Origin: Acanthamoeba lenticulata
Taxonomy: Eukaryota; Discosea; Longamoebia; Acanthamoebidae
Length of the DNA: 64,000 nt
Reading direction: 5' to 3'
Assembly: GCA_002179805.1 (NCBI GenBank)
Contig: NAVB01000047.1
Location: forward strand, 1 to 64,000
Every line of letters starts with the position of its first letter. The first letter of the stretch is position 1. The notes beneath the pieces were generated by a model that had not been told where the DNA came from, made no database searches, and was given only the letters and a program-made list of their open reading frames with translations. Below are positions 21,901 through 36,900 of the stretch, piece after piece. Position numbers and translations under genes: made by a program.

Positions 21901-24900
21901 GCGCCTCGACCGTTACCGTGGCCGGCCTGCTGCTGGTCAACGGCGGCTCGCTCATCGTGAAGAACACCTACAACGCCACCGGGGGCACGACCAGCGTCAC
22001 CAGCGGCTCGCTGGACGTGCGGGCCGAGGCTACCGTGGTCGACTTGGGCGCGCCGTTCAAGGCGCAGAACGGCACCGTCAACTTCAACTGCCGCGCGGTG
22101 ACCCTATCCTCCATGCAGATGGGCTCCAGCGACGGATCCGGCGGTGCGCAGGTGATCGCCGATGGAACCATCACCGTGCTCAACGGCCTCGCCTTCTACA
22201 CCGGCTCGCTTTCTGGGCGCGGCAAGACGCAGGTGCTCGGGAGCGTCAGCTTCGCGTCCAACAGCGACAAAGTGATCGCGGGCGCCCACACGCTCCAGCT
22301 CAGCGGCGCCTCGTCTACTTGGTCGGCGGGCGACATCGCCCTGAACGGCGGCGCATCGGTGGTGATCGACAACACGGCCACGTGGCGCCTCTCTGGCGCC
22401 AACACCATGACGGGCTCGACGGGCCAGGTGGTCAACTACGGCACCTTGACCCAGATCAGCGGCACCGGTTCGACCATCAATGCTCGGGTCGTCAACAACG
22501 GCACCCGTACGTGCTTCTTTCCTTCGCTCCTCACTTTCACCTTTGGCTGTACCAGTAACAACAAACCATCATGACTTTTCCTCTGCGTGCAGTCTCGGTT
22601 GCGGCGTCCACCACGTTCTTGGTCAATGCGACCGGCACGCAGTCGAACGGCACCTTCAACGCCGTGGGCACCCTCAAGTTCATCTCGTCGTACACCTATT
22701 TGGACCCGACGACCAGCCTCATCGGCTCGGGCTCGATGTACTTCCTCAACAATGTCGATATGGCCTGCCGCGTGGCCGTGACTGGCACCATCTACCTGCT
22801 GGGCGACGCCACCGTGCTTTCGACGACGCAGTTCACCCCGAGCGGCACTATCCAGGTGGGCACAACCCAGTCGTCTGCCTCCTTTGGCACGCTGACCTTT
22901 GCCGACGTGGCCACCAACAACATGCCTGCCCTCGGTTCGTGCCTCAAACACTCGACCTGTTTCCCTTTCCTTGCGAGGGACTTTTTTTTTTCTCTTTCTT
23001 TTTGTTGTTGCTAACATATCTTGTTCCTCTTTATTTATGCAGAGCTGATGCATGGCCAGCTCGACTTTGGCCAGTACCCGCATGTTGTGGGTCAGCTCAT
23101 GATCGGCAGCGATACTTATAGAGCCGCTGTGCCCTACCCGGCGACGGTCACCATGGCGGGCCCCGTGACCGTGGTGGGGTCTCTGATCTGGAACCTGGGC
23201 ACCGTCACGTGCCCGCTGGCGACCGGCCAGCTCATCAACAACGGCACTGGCCAGATGACGCCCTCGGACGGCTATTGGGACGACAATTACGACCTCTCGG
23301 ATAAGGTACACACACACACACACACACATACACACTTTCAGACCGTGAGATGTGGTATGTGGAATGTGGACTCATCACACACTTGCACCCATGACAGACT
23401 CTGCGTTGCCGAGTGGTGAACAACGGAGCGCTCACGTGGAGCGGTGGCAACATCGACGTCTACAGCGGTGGCTTCACCAACAACCCGTCGGGCACGTTCA
23501 CGTTCGCCCTCACCTGCTGCGGCAACTACGTCGCTGGCGTGGACCGGAAGATGAACCTGCTCGGTTCGGGCTCCTTCGACAACTACGGCACGGTGACGAC
23601 GGGCGGCAGCCGACCCGGCTACGTCTACATCCCGTTCAACAACAACGGCACCGCCACGACGGGCGGCCAGGATCTCTACATCTCCGGTGGCGGCTCGAGC
23701 TCCGGCACGTTCCTGCATGCGGGCACCACACAGCTTGTGTTTAAGGACGGCACGTCGATCCTGAGCTCGCTCTCCGTCATCACGGGCGCTTCGGGCAGCT
23801 ACGTGCTTGTCTCGGGCGGCAACGTCACCATCAACAGCACGTTCCAGGGCAGCGGCAAGCTCACCGTGGACGGCGGCGTGGCCCACATGCTGCCGGCCAC
23901 CAACTTCACCAACACGGCGGCGCAGAGCCTGGAGGTCAAAGGAGGCACGCTGCTGTTCCACTACGCCATCGACCGCGACCACCCGACACTGCTCGTGAAC
24001 GGTGGCACGCTCGACCTGGGCGACGCCGAGCACAACATCGACAACGTGGCCCAATCGGCCGGCGCCGTCACGGGCGTGCGCAACGCGACGATCTGGGGCA
24101 CCTACCAGTGGACCGGCGGCCTCATGACCGGCATCGGCACCACCGTCATCCAGGGCACGCTGGTGGTCTCCACCACGGTCAGCACGGCCACGATGGCCCG
24201 CAAGCTGGTCAACTACAACTCCACCCAGTGGATCAACGGCAACGTCTACACGAGCAACAGCGCTCCGTTCATCAACTGGTACAACGCCACGTTCCAGGCC
24301 GACCCCGCCGGTAGCTCGTGCTGGTGCAAGACGTCCGGTCAGCCGCCCAGCGTGTTCGACAACTTTGGCCTTGTGTCCAAGTCGGCCTACGCCGGCTCCA
24401 GTTCGAGCCTTGACATGGTGTTCCGGCACCACAGCGGTCCGGCCTCGCTCGTCCGGTCGTCCGCGGGTAACTTGATCCTCGCCGGCGGTGGCAACTGCGA
24501 CAACTCGAGCTATGAGGCGACGACCGGCGGCCAGATCTCGTTCGGTGGCTCCGACAACATGGACCAGCACCTGCTGCCCACGACCTGCCAGCTGACGGGC
24601 GCCGGCAACTTCAAGTTCTCCGGCGGTGTGAGCGATGTGTTTGCCGACCTGCAGTCGACCAGCGACACCATCGTCGACGGTGGTGTGGCCAACTTCCGCG
24701 AGGGCATCGTCTACACGGCCTTTGGCCCCACGTTCCGCGTGTCTGGCGGCCAGGCCAACTTTGAGGCCCTCCCGGTGCCCTTCCCGCCCGTCGCCATCTC
24801 CGGCGGCGTGCTCGACCTCAAGGACTGGGACGTGATCATTCCCTCTGGCGCCCAGTCAGGCGGTGAGCTCACGGGCTCTGGCGTCATCACCGTCCCTGGC

Positions 24901-27900
24901 ACCTACAGCTGTACGTTGGTTTTGCTTTTTTTCGTTTCGTTGCGTTCTTTCTGCTTACGCAGTGCCATCGACACACGCAGGGAGCGGAGGCTACATGACC
25001 GGCGAGGGCACCACGGTGCTCAACGGCACACTGCAGATCTTGTCGGGCGCCAACACGTTCGGGTTCAGTCGGCAGGTGGTGAGCAACAACCTCACGCAGT
25101 GGATCGGCGGCAACGGTGTGGGCATCGACGACGGCGTCTTCATCAATTCGCCCGGCGCCCTCTTCGAGATCGTGCAGCCGAGCGGCAGTGGCTTCGGCCT
25201 GACCCTCTCCGGATCGGGCCAGGCTCGTCTGCGCAACTACGGCATGGTGCGCAGCCGTGGCGCGGCCATGTCGGCTCGCGTGGGCATCTTCTTTGATAAC
25301 ATCAACCATACCGAGGTCACTGCTGGCCGCCTTCACCTCTCGGGCGGCAGCTACAGCGCGGCAGGCGACTACGAGGCGCGCAGCGGCGGCATTCTCGCGT
25401 TAGGCGATGCGGCCGTTGACGTCAACGCCACGATTCACGTCGATGCCGCCTCCACGGTCGAGTTTGCCAACGGCGCCAACAACGTCTCGTGCGCGTTCAA
25501 CAACCTCGGCCGGCTGTGGATCACGGGCGGCGTTACCACGTTCCCCGTGGCCAGCACGTACGTCGCGGGAGACCACTACGAGCCCACGCCGGCCATCGTG
25601 CTTCAGAACAACAGCCTCGGTGCCAAGCTGCAGATCACCGGCGGCACGCTCAACATGACCGAGTGGGATCTCGTGCTGCCGCCCCTCGTGCTCGAGGGCG
25701 GTGAGCTCACTGGCGTAGGCGAGCTTACCCTCGCGCCGAACAACAACACCTGGACATCGGGCTCTATGACCGGCACGGGCACCACCGTGGTCATGGGCGG
25801 CACCACGCTCACGTTGGCCAGCGAGGGCGACAAGCACCTGGCGCGCAGCCTGCGCAACTACGGCACCGTCTCGTGGACCGCCGGCGACGTCTTCCACCAC
25901 GACGCGGCGTCGCTGGAGAACACAGCCAACGGCACTCTCGCGCTCAATGCCGCCAGGGCCCTGACCAATGACCCGAACCCCGTGTGGAGGCCCTATGGCT
26001 CCAACCAGGCGGCGATCAACAGCTACGGCGCGTTGGTCAGGTCAGCGCAGAACACTGGCGTGGTCACAGTGAGCCTCAACAACTACGGCACCCTCGCGTG
26101 CAGCGGTGGCGAGCTTGCCATCTCGTCGAACCAGCTGGGCACCAACTACGGTAACGTGACCGTGGCCGCGGGCGGCACAGTCAACTTCTTCGGCGGCTTG
26201 TACGCCCTCGACGCTGCGGGTGTCATCGAGGGCCCCGGCGAGGTGATCTTCTCCGGTGCCACGGTGAAGCTGTGGGGCACGGTCGCTGTGACCGGCACGA
26301 CGAACGTGACCGCCGGTTCGGTGACGTTCAAGCGCAGCACCAAGTGGGTGAGCCTCGGCACGTCGTTCACGGCCTCGGGCGGCACAACGGTCTTCGAGAC
26401 CGTGCCGGCCACTCTCCCGCCGCAGGTGGTCATCTCCGCCGCCGGCATTGTGGACTTCACCAACAACAGCTTCACGCTGCCGTCGCTGACCCAGTCCGGC
26501 GGCGTCTTCACCAGCACTGCCAACATCAGCATCACGCAACTGGTTCTGACCGGCGGCTCGCACGCGGGCACTGGCGCTACTTTGCTGACGGGCACCGCGA
26601 CGCTGACCGGCACCAACCTGTCCTACCCGGTCAACCTCGGCCGTAAGACCGTGAACTTGGGCGCGGCGACGTGGACCGCGGGCAACCTGAACTTGACCAA
26701 CGGCCAGTCGTTCTACAATCAGGGCACCTTCACGGCGTCGTCGATGGGCACGTTCCTGACCACCGACCAGAAGCAGAGCGCCTTCATCAACGATGGCACG
26801 CTTGTGGTGACGACCCCGGGCACGGTCACGTGGGCCCACCCGCTGGTGAGCCGCGGCCAGCTGCAGGTCAGCTCGGGCACGCTCTCGCTCCAGGCCAACG
26901 CCACTATCGCTGGCGTCGCGCAGGTGGCGTCGACCCTCGAGTTTGGTAACACCAGCTCCAGCGTCCTCACCGCCGTCTCGTCCATGAGCGGCTCCGGCGC
27001 GGTGCGCTTCGCCGCCAATTCTCTGGTCAACGCCTATGGCCGCTACGCGGTGCAGACGTCGCTCGTCGTGGGCGGCTCGGCCTACTTCCAGCTGGCCGCC
27101 ACCGTGCAGATGCCGCAGCTCTCCGTGAGCGACGGTCTCCTGGGCGTGGTGACCTACAACGCCACGGCGACCAACGTCACCCTGTCAGACGGCACCATCC
27201 AGGTGGCCGGCATGCTGTACGCGAGCAAACTGGACTGGCGTGGCGGCGCGGTCGATGGCACGGGCAACTTCACCGTGAACTTGCTGCTGCTCGACTCCTC
27301 GTCGGCGCGCACGCTGTCGCTCAACGTGTTCCAGCTCAACGGATACTCGCGCTGGTTCCGCGGCGACTTCTACGGTTACCCCGGCGCGCAGTTCATCATC
27401 GCGTCGACGGCCACGCTAGACATCCACAACGCCTACACCTACGCGTGCGGGAACTGCTATTACAACGTCTGCCACAACTGCTTCGACTACTACCGCATGA
27501 ACATCGGCAAGAGCCCCGTCGTCAACGGCACGTCGTCCACGTCGACCTTGGCGCCGGCCAAGCTGGTCGTGTTGGGCAAGATGGGCAAGTACACCAACTA
27601 CCGCACGGTCTACATCGACTGGGACGTGGACGTCAACGAGGGCAACTTTGAGGCCCACCGCGCCTTCTGGTGGCTGCAGGGTGCCCTCACCATGCGTGGC
27701 GGCAATCTGACGCAGGCCCACTCGGGCGTGTTGACCCTCGCGACCCCGAACATCACGCACAGCCTCTACGGCGGCAACTTCAACATCAACGGCAACGGCA
27801 CGGACAAGTCCAACAGGTCGACCGGCCGCATCGCTGGCTCGCTGGACTTCTACTCGGGCACGTGGGCCCTCAACGTCTCGACCTATATCGACGGCAACTT

Positions 27901-30900
27901 GCGCTTCGGCTCTGCGGCCACGCTCAACCTGCCCGTGCGCGGCGTCACGCCCGACGTGCAGTACCCGCGCATCTTCACGGCCGGCGCGGCCAGCTTTGAC
28001 GGCACGCTGACGATCTCGTATCCGGGCCTCTTCCGCCCGCAGCCCAACGACACGTACACCTTCCTCCAATACGTATACGGCTCGCTGTCGTCGGCCGAGC
28101 ACTTCCAGACCATCAACAGTCAGGTCGCCGGCACGGCGATCACTCTGTGGCCCACCTACGGCCCCACGGAACTGTCGTTCAGCGCCTTTGTGTGCCCCTA
28201 CGACTGCTCCGGCGCTGGTTCGTGCGTTCTCGCCTCGGCCACGTGCACGTGCTCGGGCGCGACCATCATGGGCGCGGCCTGCACGGACAGCTGCGCGGCC
28301 AAGTGCAACAACCGTGGTACTTGCATCAACAACAATTGCGTCTGCCCGGCACCCTACTCGGGAGCCACCTGCGCGTCAACCCTGTCTGGGACCAGCCATA
28401 CGTGGACCTGCGGCTCCGCCAACTGGTTCACAACGTCGTGCTGGAGCACGGGCTACATTCCTCGCTCCACCGACACGGCCATCGTGAACACCGCCTCGGC
28501 CACGATCACGGTCCCGTCCACGGTCACTATCAACGCGCTCGTGCTGTCCAGCGGCACGCTCGTGCTGTCCACGCGCAGCGTCACTCTGAACACGACGTCG
28601 CTCACGCAGAGCGGCGGCACCATCAAGGGCAATGGCAGCGTGCTGGTCGCTAACAACGGCACTTTCACCTGGTCCGGCGGCAGCCACGAGGACGGCTCCA
28701 CGACCACCGTCACGGGTCCGCTGATCGTCAGCGGCAACGTGAGCCTCGCGGCGCGCACCCTCAAGACCATGGCGGCTGTCAACTTCACCACGGGCAGCGT
28801 GGCCGCCTCGTTGAGCGCCAAGTGGAACAGCTACGGTCCAGTCACCGTGCAGCAGCAGGCCATCCTCTCGGCTCCGGCGGTGCAGCCCAACATGACCGCC
28901 ACCTTGCCGCAGCTCACCCTCTACAGCTCGTTGACGGTCAGCGCCGGCGGCAACGCGACCTTTGGTTGGCCCGTCGTGGGCTCGGGCGCCATCACCGTCC
29001 TCGTGGGCGCTCAGCTGGCCTTTAACAGTGGTGGTCTGACCAGCGGCAACGTCAGCGTCAGCGCCAACGGCGTGTTGTCCTTCAACGCTCCCGCCACCAA
29101 CGGCAGCGCTCAGGTCTTTACCGTTCAGGGCAGCGCCAACGTGCAAGGCGCTGGCTCGATCAGCGTCACTTCGGGCGTACTTGTGATCAACTCGACCAGC
29201 GCCGCCGCGTGGGACGTCGCGTCGGCCCTCGTGACCGGTGGCAATCTGACCCTCGCTGCGCCCAACCTGGACGCCTCGACGGCCAATCGGACGCTGACAG
29301 TATCGAGCACGGGTCTGGTCCTCGTCACGACCCGCCTGCTGCGGCTGGGCAACCTCACGGTGGACGCCAACGCGGCTCTCACAGGCTCGAACACGGCGTC
29401 GAATGTCGTTTCGGTCAAGAATAACTTCGTGTGGAACGGCGGCATGCTGGCGAACCTCACTGTGGAGACCAACGGATCCGCCACCTTGGGCTTGAACGCA
29501 GGGGCCGCCAACAAGAGCCTCCAGGCCGCCGCGCTCCTCACCGCGGGCGACGTTCAGTGGCTTTCAGGCTCGATCTCGGCGACGTCGGGTGCGCTGGTGC
29601 GCAACACGGGCCAGTTCACCATCTCGGCGAGCGCAACGGTTGACCTCACGGCCAGCAGCGCGGGCGCGTGCCGTCTGGCCAACCTGGGTTCTATCATCAA
29701 GAGCGGCACCGGCGCGTCGAGCCTGTCGTGCGACCTGGACCACAAGGGCTCGCTGGTCGTGTCGGCGGGCACGCTCTCGCTGTACGGGTCGGACAGCTTC
29801 TACGATGTCAACTCGACCGTGCGCGCATCGGCCACGGCACAATCGCTGCAGTTCTCTGCTGGAAAGCACTCATTCTCACACGGCTCGTCGCTCGTGGCCG
29901 AGAAGAACGTCAACTTGACCGTGTCTGGCGGTGACGTCACTCTATTGGGCGTCTACAACTGCTCGGTCTGCTTCGCGCAGGTGACCGCCGGCTCGCTCAC
30001 CTTCGCCACGTTGGAGGCGGTCACGCTGAGCGTCAACCCGATCGCCGTGTCTGGCGGCAGCCTTGTGCTGACGTCCCTCCCGGCCAGCGTGTCAACTTTG
30101 CCGCCTGTGAGCCTCTCCGGCGGCGTGGTCGACCTCAAGGGCCAGATGCTGAAGCTGACCGACGTGACCCACACGGGCGGCTCCCTCGTCCTGGCGAGCG
30201 AGAACGTGACTGTGACGGGTCTCTACCAGCTCACCGGCGGCATCATCTCCGGCCCGGGCCTGCTCCTCTTCAGCGCCTCGTCCAACCTCACCATCACTGG
30301 CAACGGCACCAAGACCGTGGACGCGACCCGCCTCGTGAGCACGACCACCGTCAGTATGTTCGCGGGTTCCTTCAGCATGACCAACGGCGCCACGTTCGTC
30401 AACAACGTCAACGCTACGTTTGTGGTCAACTGCGCCGCGACGTGCAACATCGTCAACCCAACCACGAGCACCTCGCTGCCTGTGTTCACGAACAACGGTC
30501 TCTTCCGCGTGGCGTCGAGCTCGGCCGTCACCAGCATCGCCGCGGAGTTTGACAACAACGGCCGCGTGGTCGTGGACAGCGGCGCGCAGCTTACGCTGAG
30601 CGGCGGCGGTGTCCACACGGGTGACTTTGCCATCACGTCGGCCTCGCGCCTGGTCCTGACCCAGGACAACGCGCTGGGCCTCGGCAGCCAGTCCTTCCTG
30701 GTCAGCAGCACCGTCACGCTCGACGCCTCGTCCAACTTCACCAGCGCCGGCGGCAAGAACGTGATGCTGGGCCTGTACAACTGCTCGGGCGTCACGACGG
30801 CGACGGGCGGCTCGTTCATCCTGGCCGACCCGGCCTACGTGCCGAGCGTGGGCAAGGGCCTGACCGTGACCGGCGGTTTCCTGAGCGTCTACACGACCAA

Positions 30901-33900
30901 CGTTACCCGGGCGTTCCCGGCTGTAACCGTCTCCGGCGGGCTGCTCGATGTGTCGAGCCTCGACATGAGCTTCGCCTCGCTCAACATGTCCGGCGGCTAC
31001 CTCAACAAGCGGGGCATCGTCAAGGTGCTGGGCGCCTTCCAGTGGGCCGCCGGCACTCTGCAGGGCAGCGGCGCGCTGGTATCGACGAGCAGCCTCGTGA
31101 TCAGCTCCAGCGGCGTCAAGCAGCTGGGCGAGGGCATCCTCTTCAACGGCGCCACGGCCACCTGGACCGGCGGCGACGTCATCGGTCTCACCGGCGGCGT
31201 GTTTGTCAACAACGTCACGGCTAACTTCACCGCCTCCACGAGCGCGACCGCCACCTTTGTCCTGGCCTCGGGCGCCGACAGCGTGGCGTTCATCAACCGC
31301 GGCTCGTTGACCAAGTCGGGCACTGCGACCAACACCATCCAGTGGGCGTTGGACCACACCGCCACGCTCACCGTCAGCCAGGGCACTCTGAACCTGGCGG
31401 GCGGCGGCATCTACTCGACCCCGGTCAACGTCAGCAACAACGCCACGCTGGCCTTTTCGGGTGGCGTACACACGGTGGACAGCACGCTCCAGACGACGGG
31501 CTCGGGCCTCGTGTCCGTCGGCGACGGCACCGTGGTCCTCACCGCCACCGGCGTGCTCAACCGCGCGTTGGCCGTTTCAGGTGGTCTGTTCCAGGTCTAC
31601 GGTCAGCTGCTCCTCCAGTCGTCGTCCTTCACCGGCGGCGCGATGTGGGTCGGCGGCGGTGGTCGCTACAACAACTCGGCGCCGACCTCCATCACCGGCG
31701 CTGACGTCACCTTTGAGTCGAGCTCGCAGCTGGTCAGCCTGGGCCCCTCGGTGCAGGTGGCCGGCGGCGCGTTGCACCTCTACAACAACGTGCTGCCCAA
31801 GCCCGTGGTGCCCTTCAACGTCTCGCTCGGCACGCTCGACCTGGGCAACACCGACTTTGTCATCCCGCTGCTCACGCAGAGCGGCGGCACGGTTTCCCTA
31901 ACGAGCACGCTCAACGTGACCGACACCTACCGCCTGAACGGCGGCACGCTGTCGACCGACGTTAACGGCACCGTGATCGCTAGCTCGCAGTTCGTCGCCG
32001 AGTCGGCGCTGGACAAGACCATTTCGGGCGTCCTTCTGGACATCGTCAACAACGGCACTTGGGTCGCCGGCTCGATCCGCGGCCGCAACTTTGGCACCAT
32101 CCGCGTGCTGGCCAACGCCACTTGGAACGTCCAGATGTCGACGGGCGTCGCCTACGCCATGACCACCGACACGGCCGCGGCTCCGCCCGCGCTGCGCATC
32201 TTCGGTAAGGTGGTCAAGGCGGCCAGTGCCACGCAGGCCACACTCGGCTTCTGGACCGAGCTCGATGAGCAGGCCAACATCACTATCTCCAACGGCATGT
32301 TGGCCCTCAACGGCAGCGGCATCTACCACGGCACCATCTCGGTGGCCAGCGCCAACGCAACCCTCGCTGTCACTGGCGGCACGCAGACGTTCGCGCGCGC
32401 GGCACGGATCAACTCGGCCGGCACGTTCAGCGTGCAGGGCACCGGCGTGGCCGTGCTCAACGGCCTGCTAGACACCACCGGAAGCGGCTCGACGAGCGTC
32501 AGCGCCGGCTCGCTCTTTGTGATGTCCGACGCGCACGTGACCACGTTTGGCTCAGCGCTCCGCGTCTCCGGCTCGGGCTACGTGGGCCTCCACACCAACC
32601 CGGACACCAACGCCACGGTGGTCGTCACCGGCGGCCAGCTGGACTACACCCAGTTGTACAGCACGCTGGCCTCGCTCACCATGAACGGCACAGGCAAGCT
32701 CATCGTCGACGGCCTCGTCTCCGTGCCCACCTGGGCCCAGCTCAACGCGGGCACTCTCACAGGCTACGGCCGGCTGATCTCGAGCGGCACGCTCTACCTC
32801 AACGCCACCTCGAGCTCGCTCGGCCTCACCGTCGACGGCCTGCTCGTGGTCAACACCAACCTCACGCGCTGGGTGACCGGCAATGTGGCCTTTGCCAACG
32901 CGGGCGTGCTGCTCAACAACCAGTCGGCGCTCCTCAGCGTCGAGTCGGCGGGCGCCATGACCGGCACGACCAACGGGCGGCTCATTAACTACGGCCAGAT
33001 CACCACCAAGGCGGGCCCGGTCTTGAGCAGCTTCAACGTGTCCTTGGTCAACTACGGCGCCATCAACGTGTCCGCCTCGACCGTGCTTGCGCTCGGTGGC
33101 AACTGCGTCCACTACACCCCGCAGCTCAACATCGCCAGCTCGGCCATCTTGCGCGTCACGGCCAACGTCGTCCAGCTGGCCGATGGGTCGACCCTTACGG
33201 GCGACGTCGTGGAGGTGACCGGCGGCTCGCTGGTCATCGGGGCCAACAGCACCTTCACCACGTCGGTGACCCGCACCATGGGCGGCAACCTGCTCAACCT
33301 GCTGGCCACGCCCACCTTTGGCGACCTCAAGGTCAATGGCGGCACGGTCTACCTGCTCACCAACGTCACCCTGCCGTCGGTCCTCGTGTCGTCGGGCACC
33401 CTCACGGGCTTGTCCACGTTCACTGCCAACGGGCTGGTGGCTCTCTCCGGTGGCGCCATCTCGCGCCCGCTGACGGTGGTCAACAACCAGACCCTGCTGT
33501 TCAACGGCACCAGTGCGCTGACCGGTGCCACGATCATCAACTCGCCGAGCGCCACCCTGTCGTGGACCACCGGTACCGTCACTCTTAACGCTGAGGCGAC
33601 CATCGTCAACGAGCAGAACGCCACGTTCAACATCGCCAGCACGGGTCAGGCGCTGAACAACGCCGACGCGATCACGGCCGCGCGCTCGATTGTCAAGAAC
33701 CGCGGTCTTATCAGCAAGACCACGGCCGGCGCGACCACCTTCAGCCCCGCGACGCTGGACAACTCTGGCTCGCTGCAGGTGCCCGTCGGCAGCGCCCTCA
33801 CGCTGGGCTTCCTTCTCAACAGCGGCAGCGTGACGGTGGACGGCAACGCGACCTTGGCCAACGGTGGCACCAACACCAAGACCATCACTGTGTCGGGCCG

Positions 33901-36900
33901 CGCCGTCTTCACGGGCGGGGCATTCACCGTGGCGCAAGGCTCGTCCCTCGCCGTCGTGGCGGGCGCCACCGCAGTGGTGTCTGGCGGGCAGCTCAACCTC
34001 GTCGGTAACGTCACGCTCGCGGCCACGGCCAACGTCAGCGCCACGAGCAGCGGTGTTCTCAACGTGCTCGACGGCGACGTCAAGGACCTGGGCGACACCC
34101 TCACCGCGGCCGGCGGCACGATCAACTTCCAGTCGAACAACTTCACGCTGCAGCGCGTCGTGGTGTCGTCGGGCGTCGTGGACACGTGCTGCACCAACCA
34201 GGTCTGGCCCAAGCTCGTGCACAACAACGGCGAGCTCACGGGCCGATCGAACATCACCATCACCGAGATGACGTGGAGCGGCGGCGTGACTTCGGAGTCG
34301 GGCTCGACCATCATCACGGGCGTGCTCAACATCACGTCGACGGCGGCCAAGCGCATCACCACGCGCACCATCGAGAACCGCGGCACCGTCAACTGGCTCG
34401 AGGGCGACATCGGGGCGTCGGACAACGCACAGCTGGTCAACAAGGCCACCTTCATCGCGCAAGCTAACAAGGAGGCCGACTTCTTGGTGCAGAACTACGG
34501 CCTGTGGCGCAAGCAGGGCGTCAACTCGACGTCGACCTTTGACGGCGGCTATGTCAACAACGGCACCCTCGAGGTGTTGGCCGGCAGCCGCATCCTCTTC
34601 TCGGCGGGCGGCTCGCACACGGGCCACGTCAACACGCTCGGCTCGTCGGCCATCGCTGAGTTCAACGGCGGCACGCAGCGCTTCGTGAACGGCTCGCAGG
34701 TCACCGGCAGTGGCGTCATGCGCTACAGCGCCGGGGCGACGGCCATCATGGCGGGCACCTACGAGATCAGCGGCAACACGTCCATCACCGGCGGCACGGT
34801 CAACGTCATCCGCGGCAGCGAGATGATCAACATGGGGACGCTCGACTTTGTCTCGGGCGCGCTCAACTTCTTCTGCTCGGGCTCGACCTTTGACGACATC
34901 ACGCTCGTCAGCAGCACCTCGCTCACGCTCGACGGCGACATCACCGTCAACGGTAACTTCTACTGGTACGGCGGTGCCGTCAAGGGTGCCGGCAACCTCA
35001 TCATCAGCGGCCAGGCACGCATGTTCATCCTCTCGTCGGACGTCCACATCATGGACGGCACGGTCAACATCATCAACAACGGCAAGGCCTCCTGGACCGG
35101 CGTCGGCCCCGTGGTCGTCACTTCTGGCTCGCCGTCCATGACCAACGGCGCTACGGGCACCTGGAATGTCACCAGCGGCACGGCGGTCTCGGCCCAGCCG
35201 GCCTTCATCAACAAGGGCGAACTGCGCTTCTCCAACAGCAGCGTGGCGAGCTTCTCCAGGAGCTTCACCAACAACGGCGGTGTCACCCTCACGAACGGCT
35301 CGTCGCTTATCCTCAACGGCGGTGGTGGCGGCACGGGCGTCTTCAACGTGCCTACCGGCTCGAACATGTCCCTCTCCGCGGGCAACTTCGACCTTCAGGC
35401 GACCACCATCAACGTCCAAGGCCAGCTCCTCTTCGTGGGCGGCGCGACGACGCTGGCGGGCGTCATCAACGCCACCGGCCCGGCCTACGTCGGCATCACG
35501 GGCGCCTCGGTCGAGACCATGTCCTCGCTCTCGTGGACCAACCCCTACGTGACCTTGACTCTCACCTCGGGAGTGCTCAGCGCCTCGAGCGTGGCCAACC
35601 TCCCCGTCCACCTGCCCTCGCTACGCGTGCTGGGCGGCAACGTGACCGTGCCCTTCGGCGCAACCTTCGACATCAACACCGTGTGCGCCTTCGTGGCCGG
35701 CAACCTGACCGTCACGGGCACCGTCACCTGCGCCTACGTGGCTTACGCGGGCCCGAACGTGACCGTCACCGGCACCGGCACGCTCAAGAGCACTAAGGAC
35801 TTCTACTTCCAGTCGGGTGCCATGAACGAAACGGGCGTCTCGCTCGTGGCCACGGGCAACCTGGAGATGGTGAGCAGCGCCAGCAAGTTCCTCTCTGCGC
35901 GCACACTGCAGCACCAGGGCATTGGCAAGTGGACCGGCGGCGCGCTCTACCTCGACGATGCGGCCCAGTTCAACATCATCCAGGGCTCCGTGCTTAACGT
36001 CACCTCGGCCACGAGCCTGCGCAGCAGCACCGGCGAATTCAACGGCACGACCGGCCAGATGAACGTGCTCGGCACCATGGTCGTCCTGCCCAAGGACGCT
36101 GAGGCCGCGCCCGGACCCATGTGCCGCACCACGCTCTTCTCCGGCGTGGCCTTGGGCGCCGCCACCAGCAATGGCGGTGGCGCCAAGGGCAAGGCGCTCG
36201 CCATCGGCGGTGCTTCGGCCGCGGCCGTGAGCGTCGACGGTTTCGTCAACTACAACCTGGGCCGCGCCATGACGGTCTCCTTCTGGGCCTACGTGGCCGG
36301 CAGCGCGGCCGACGCGCAGATCGTCGGCTTGGGCTCCGGCGCTGGCGCGGCCTTTGAGGCGCGCATGGCGAGCAGCGGGTCGCAGGTGCAGTTCTACGTG
36401 GGCACGACGACGCAATGCACCGGCTACACATCGCCCTGCCTGGTCTCCGTCGGCGCGGGACAAGCCAACCAGTGGAACCACTACGCCATGACCTACAACG
36501 GCACCACGGGCCTGCGCACGATCTACGTCAACGGCGCTGTCGCCAACAGCGTCAACGTGGGCATCGGCTCCATGGTCGTTCCGGGCGCGCCCCTGCGCAT
36601 CGGCTGCGCGACCAACGGGGAGGCCTGTTTCGCGGGCTCCGTGGACGAGGTGCGCGTCTTCACGCGCGCGCTGACGGCCAACGAGGTCAAGACCCTCTCC
36701 AACGCGACGGCCCCCGGCCCGGTCGACAGCAGCCTGGTGGCCTACTACGGCTTCGAGAACGCCACGCTGCTGGGCCAGGCGCTGGGCGCGTGCGACACGC
36801 CGGCGAACACGACAATGAGCCGCCGTGCCACGAGCGACGCCAACAGCGCAGTCACTGTATCGGCCGGTGTGAGCTTCAACGTCAACGGCGGTTACGTCAA

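Noticed and set aside
32552..35611. A 1,019-codon open frame on the minus strand
   Set aside because: It lies wholly antisense to the giant gene's long exon. It is rich in Arg, Ala, Asp, Glu and Val with no domain, the usual shadow of GC-rich third positions. The same holds for the minus frames at 39512-42208, 42313-45351 and 46216-49590.
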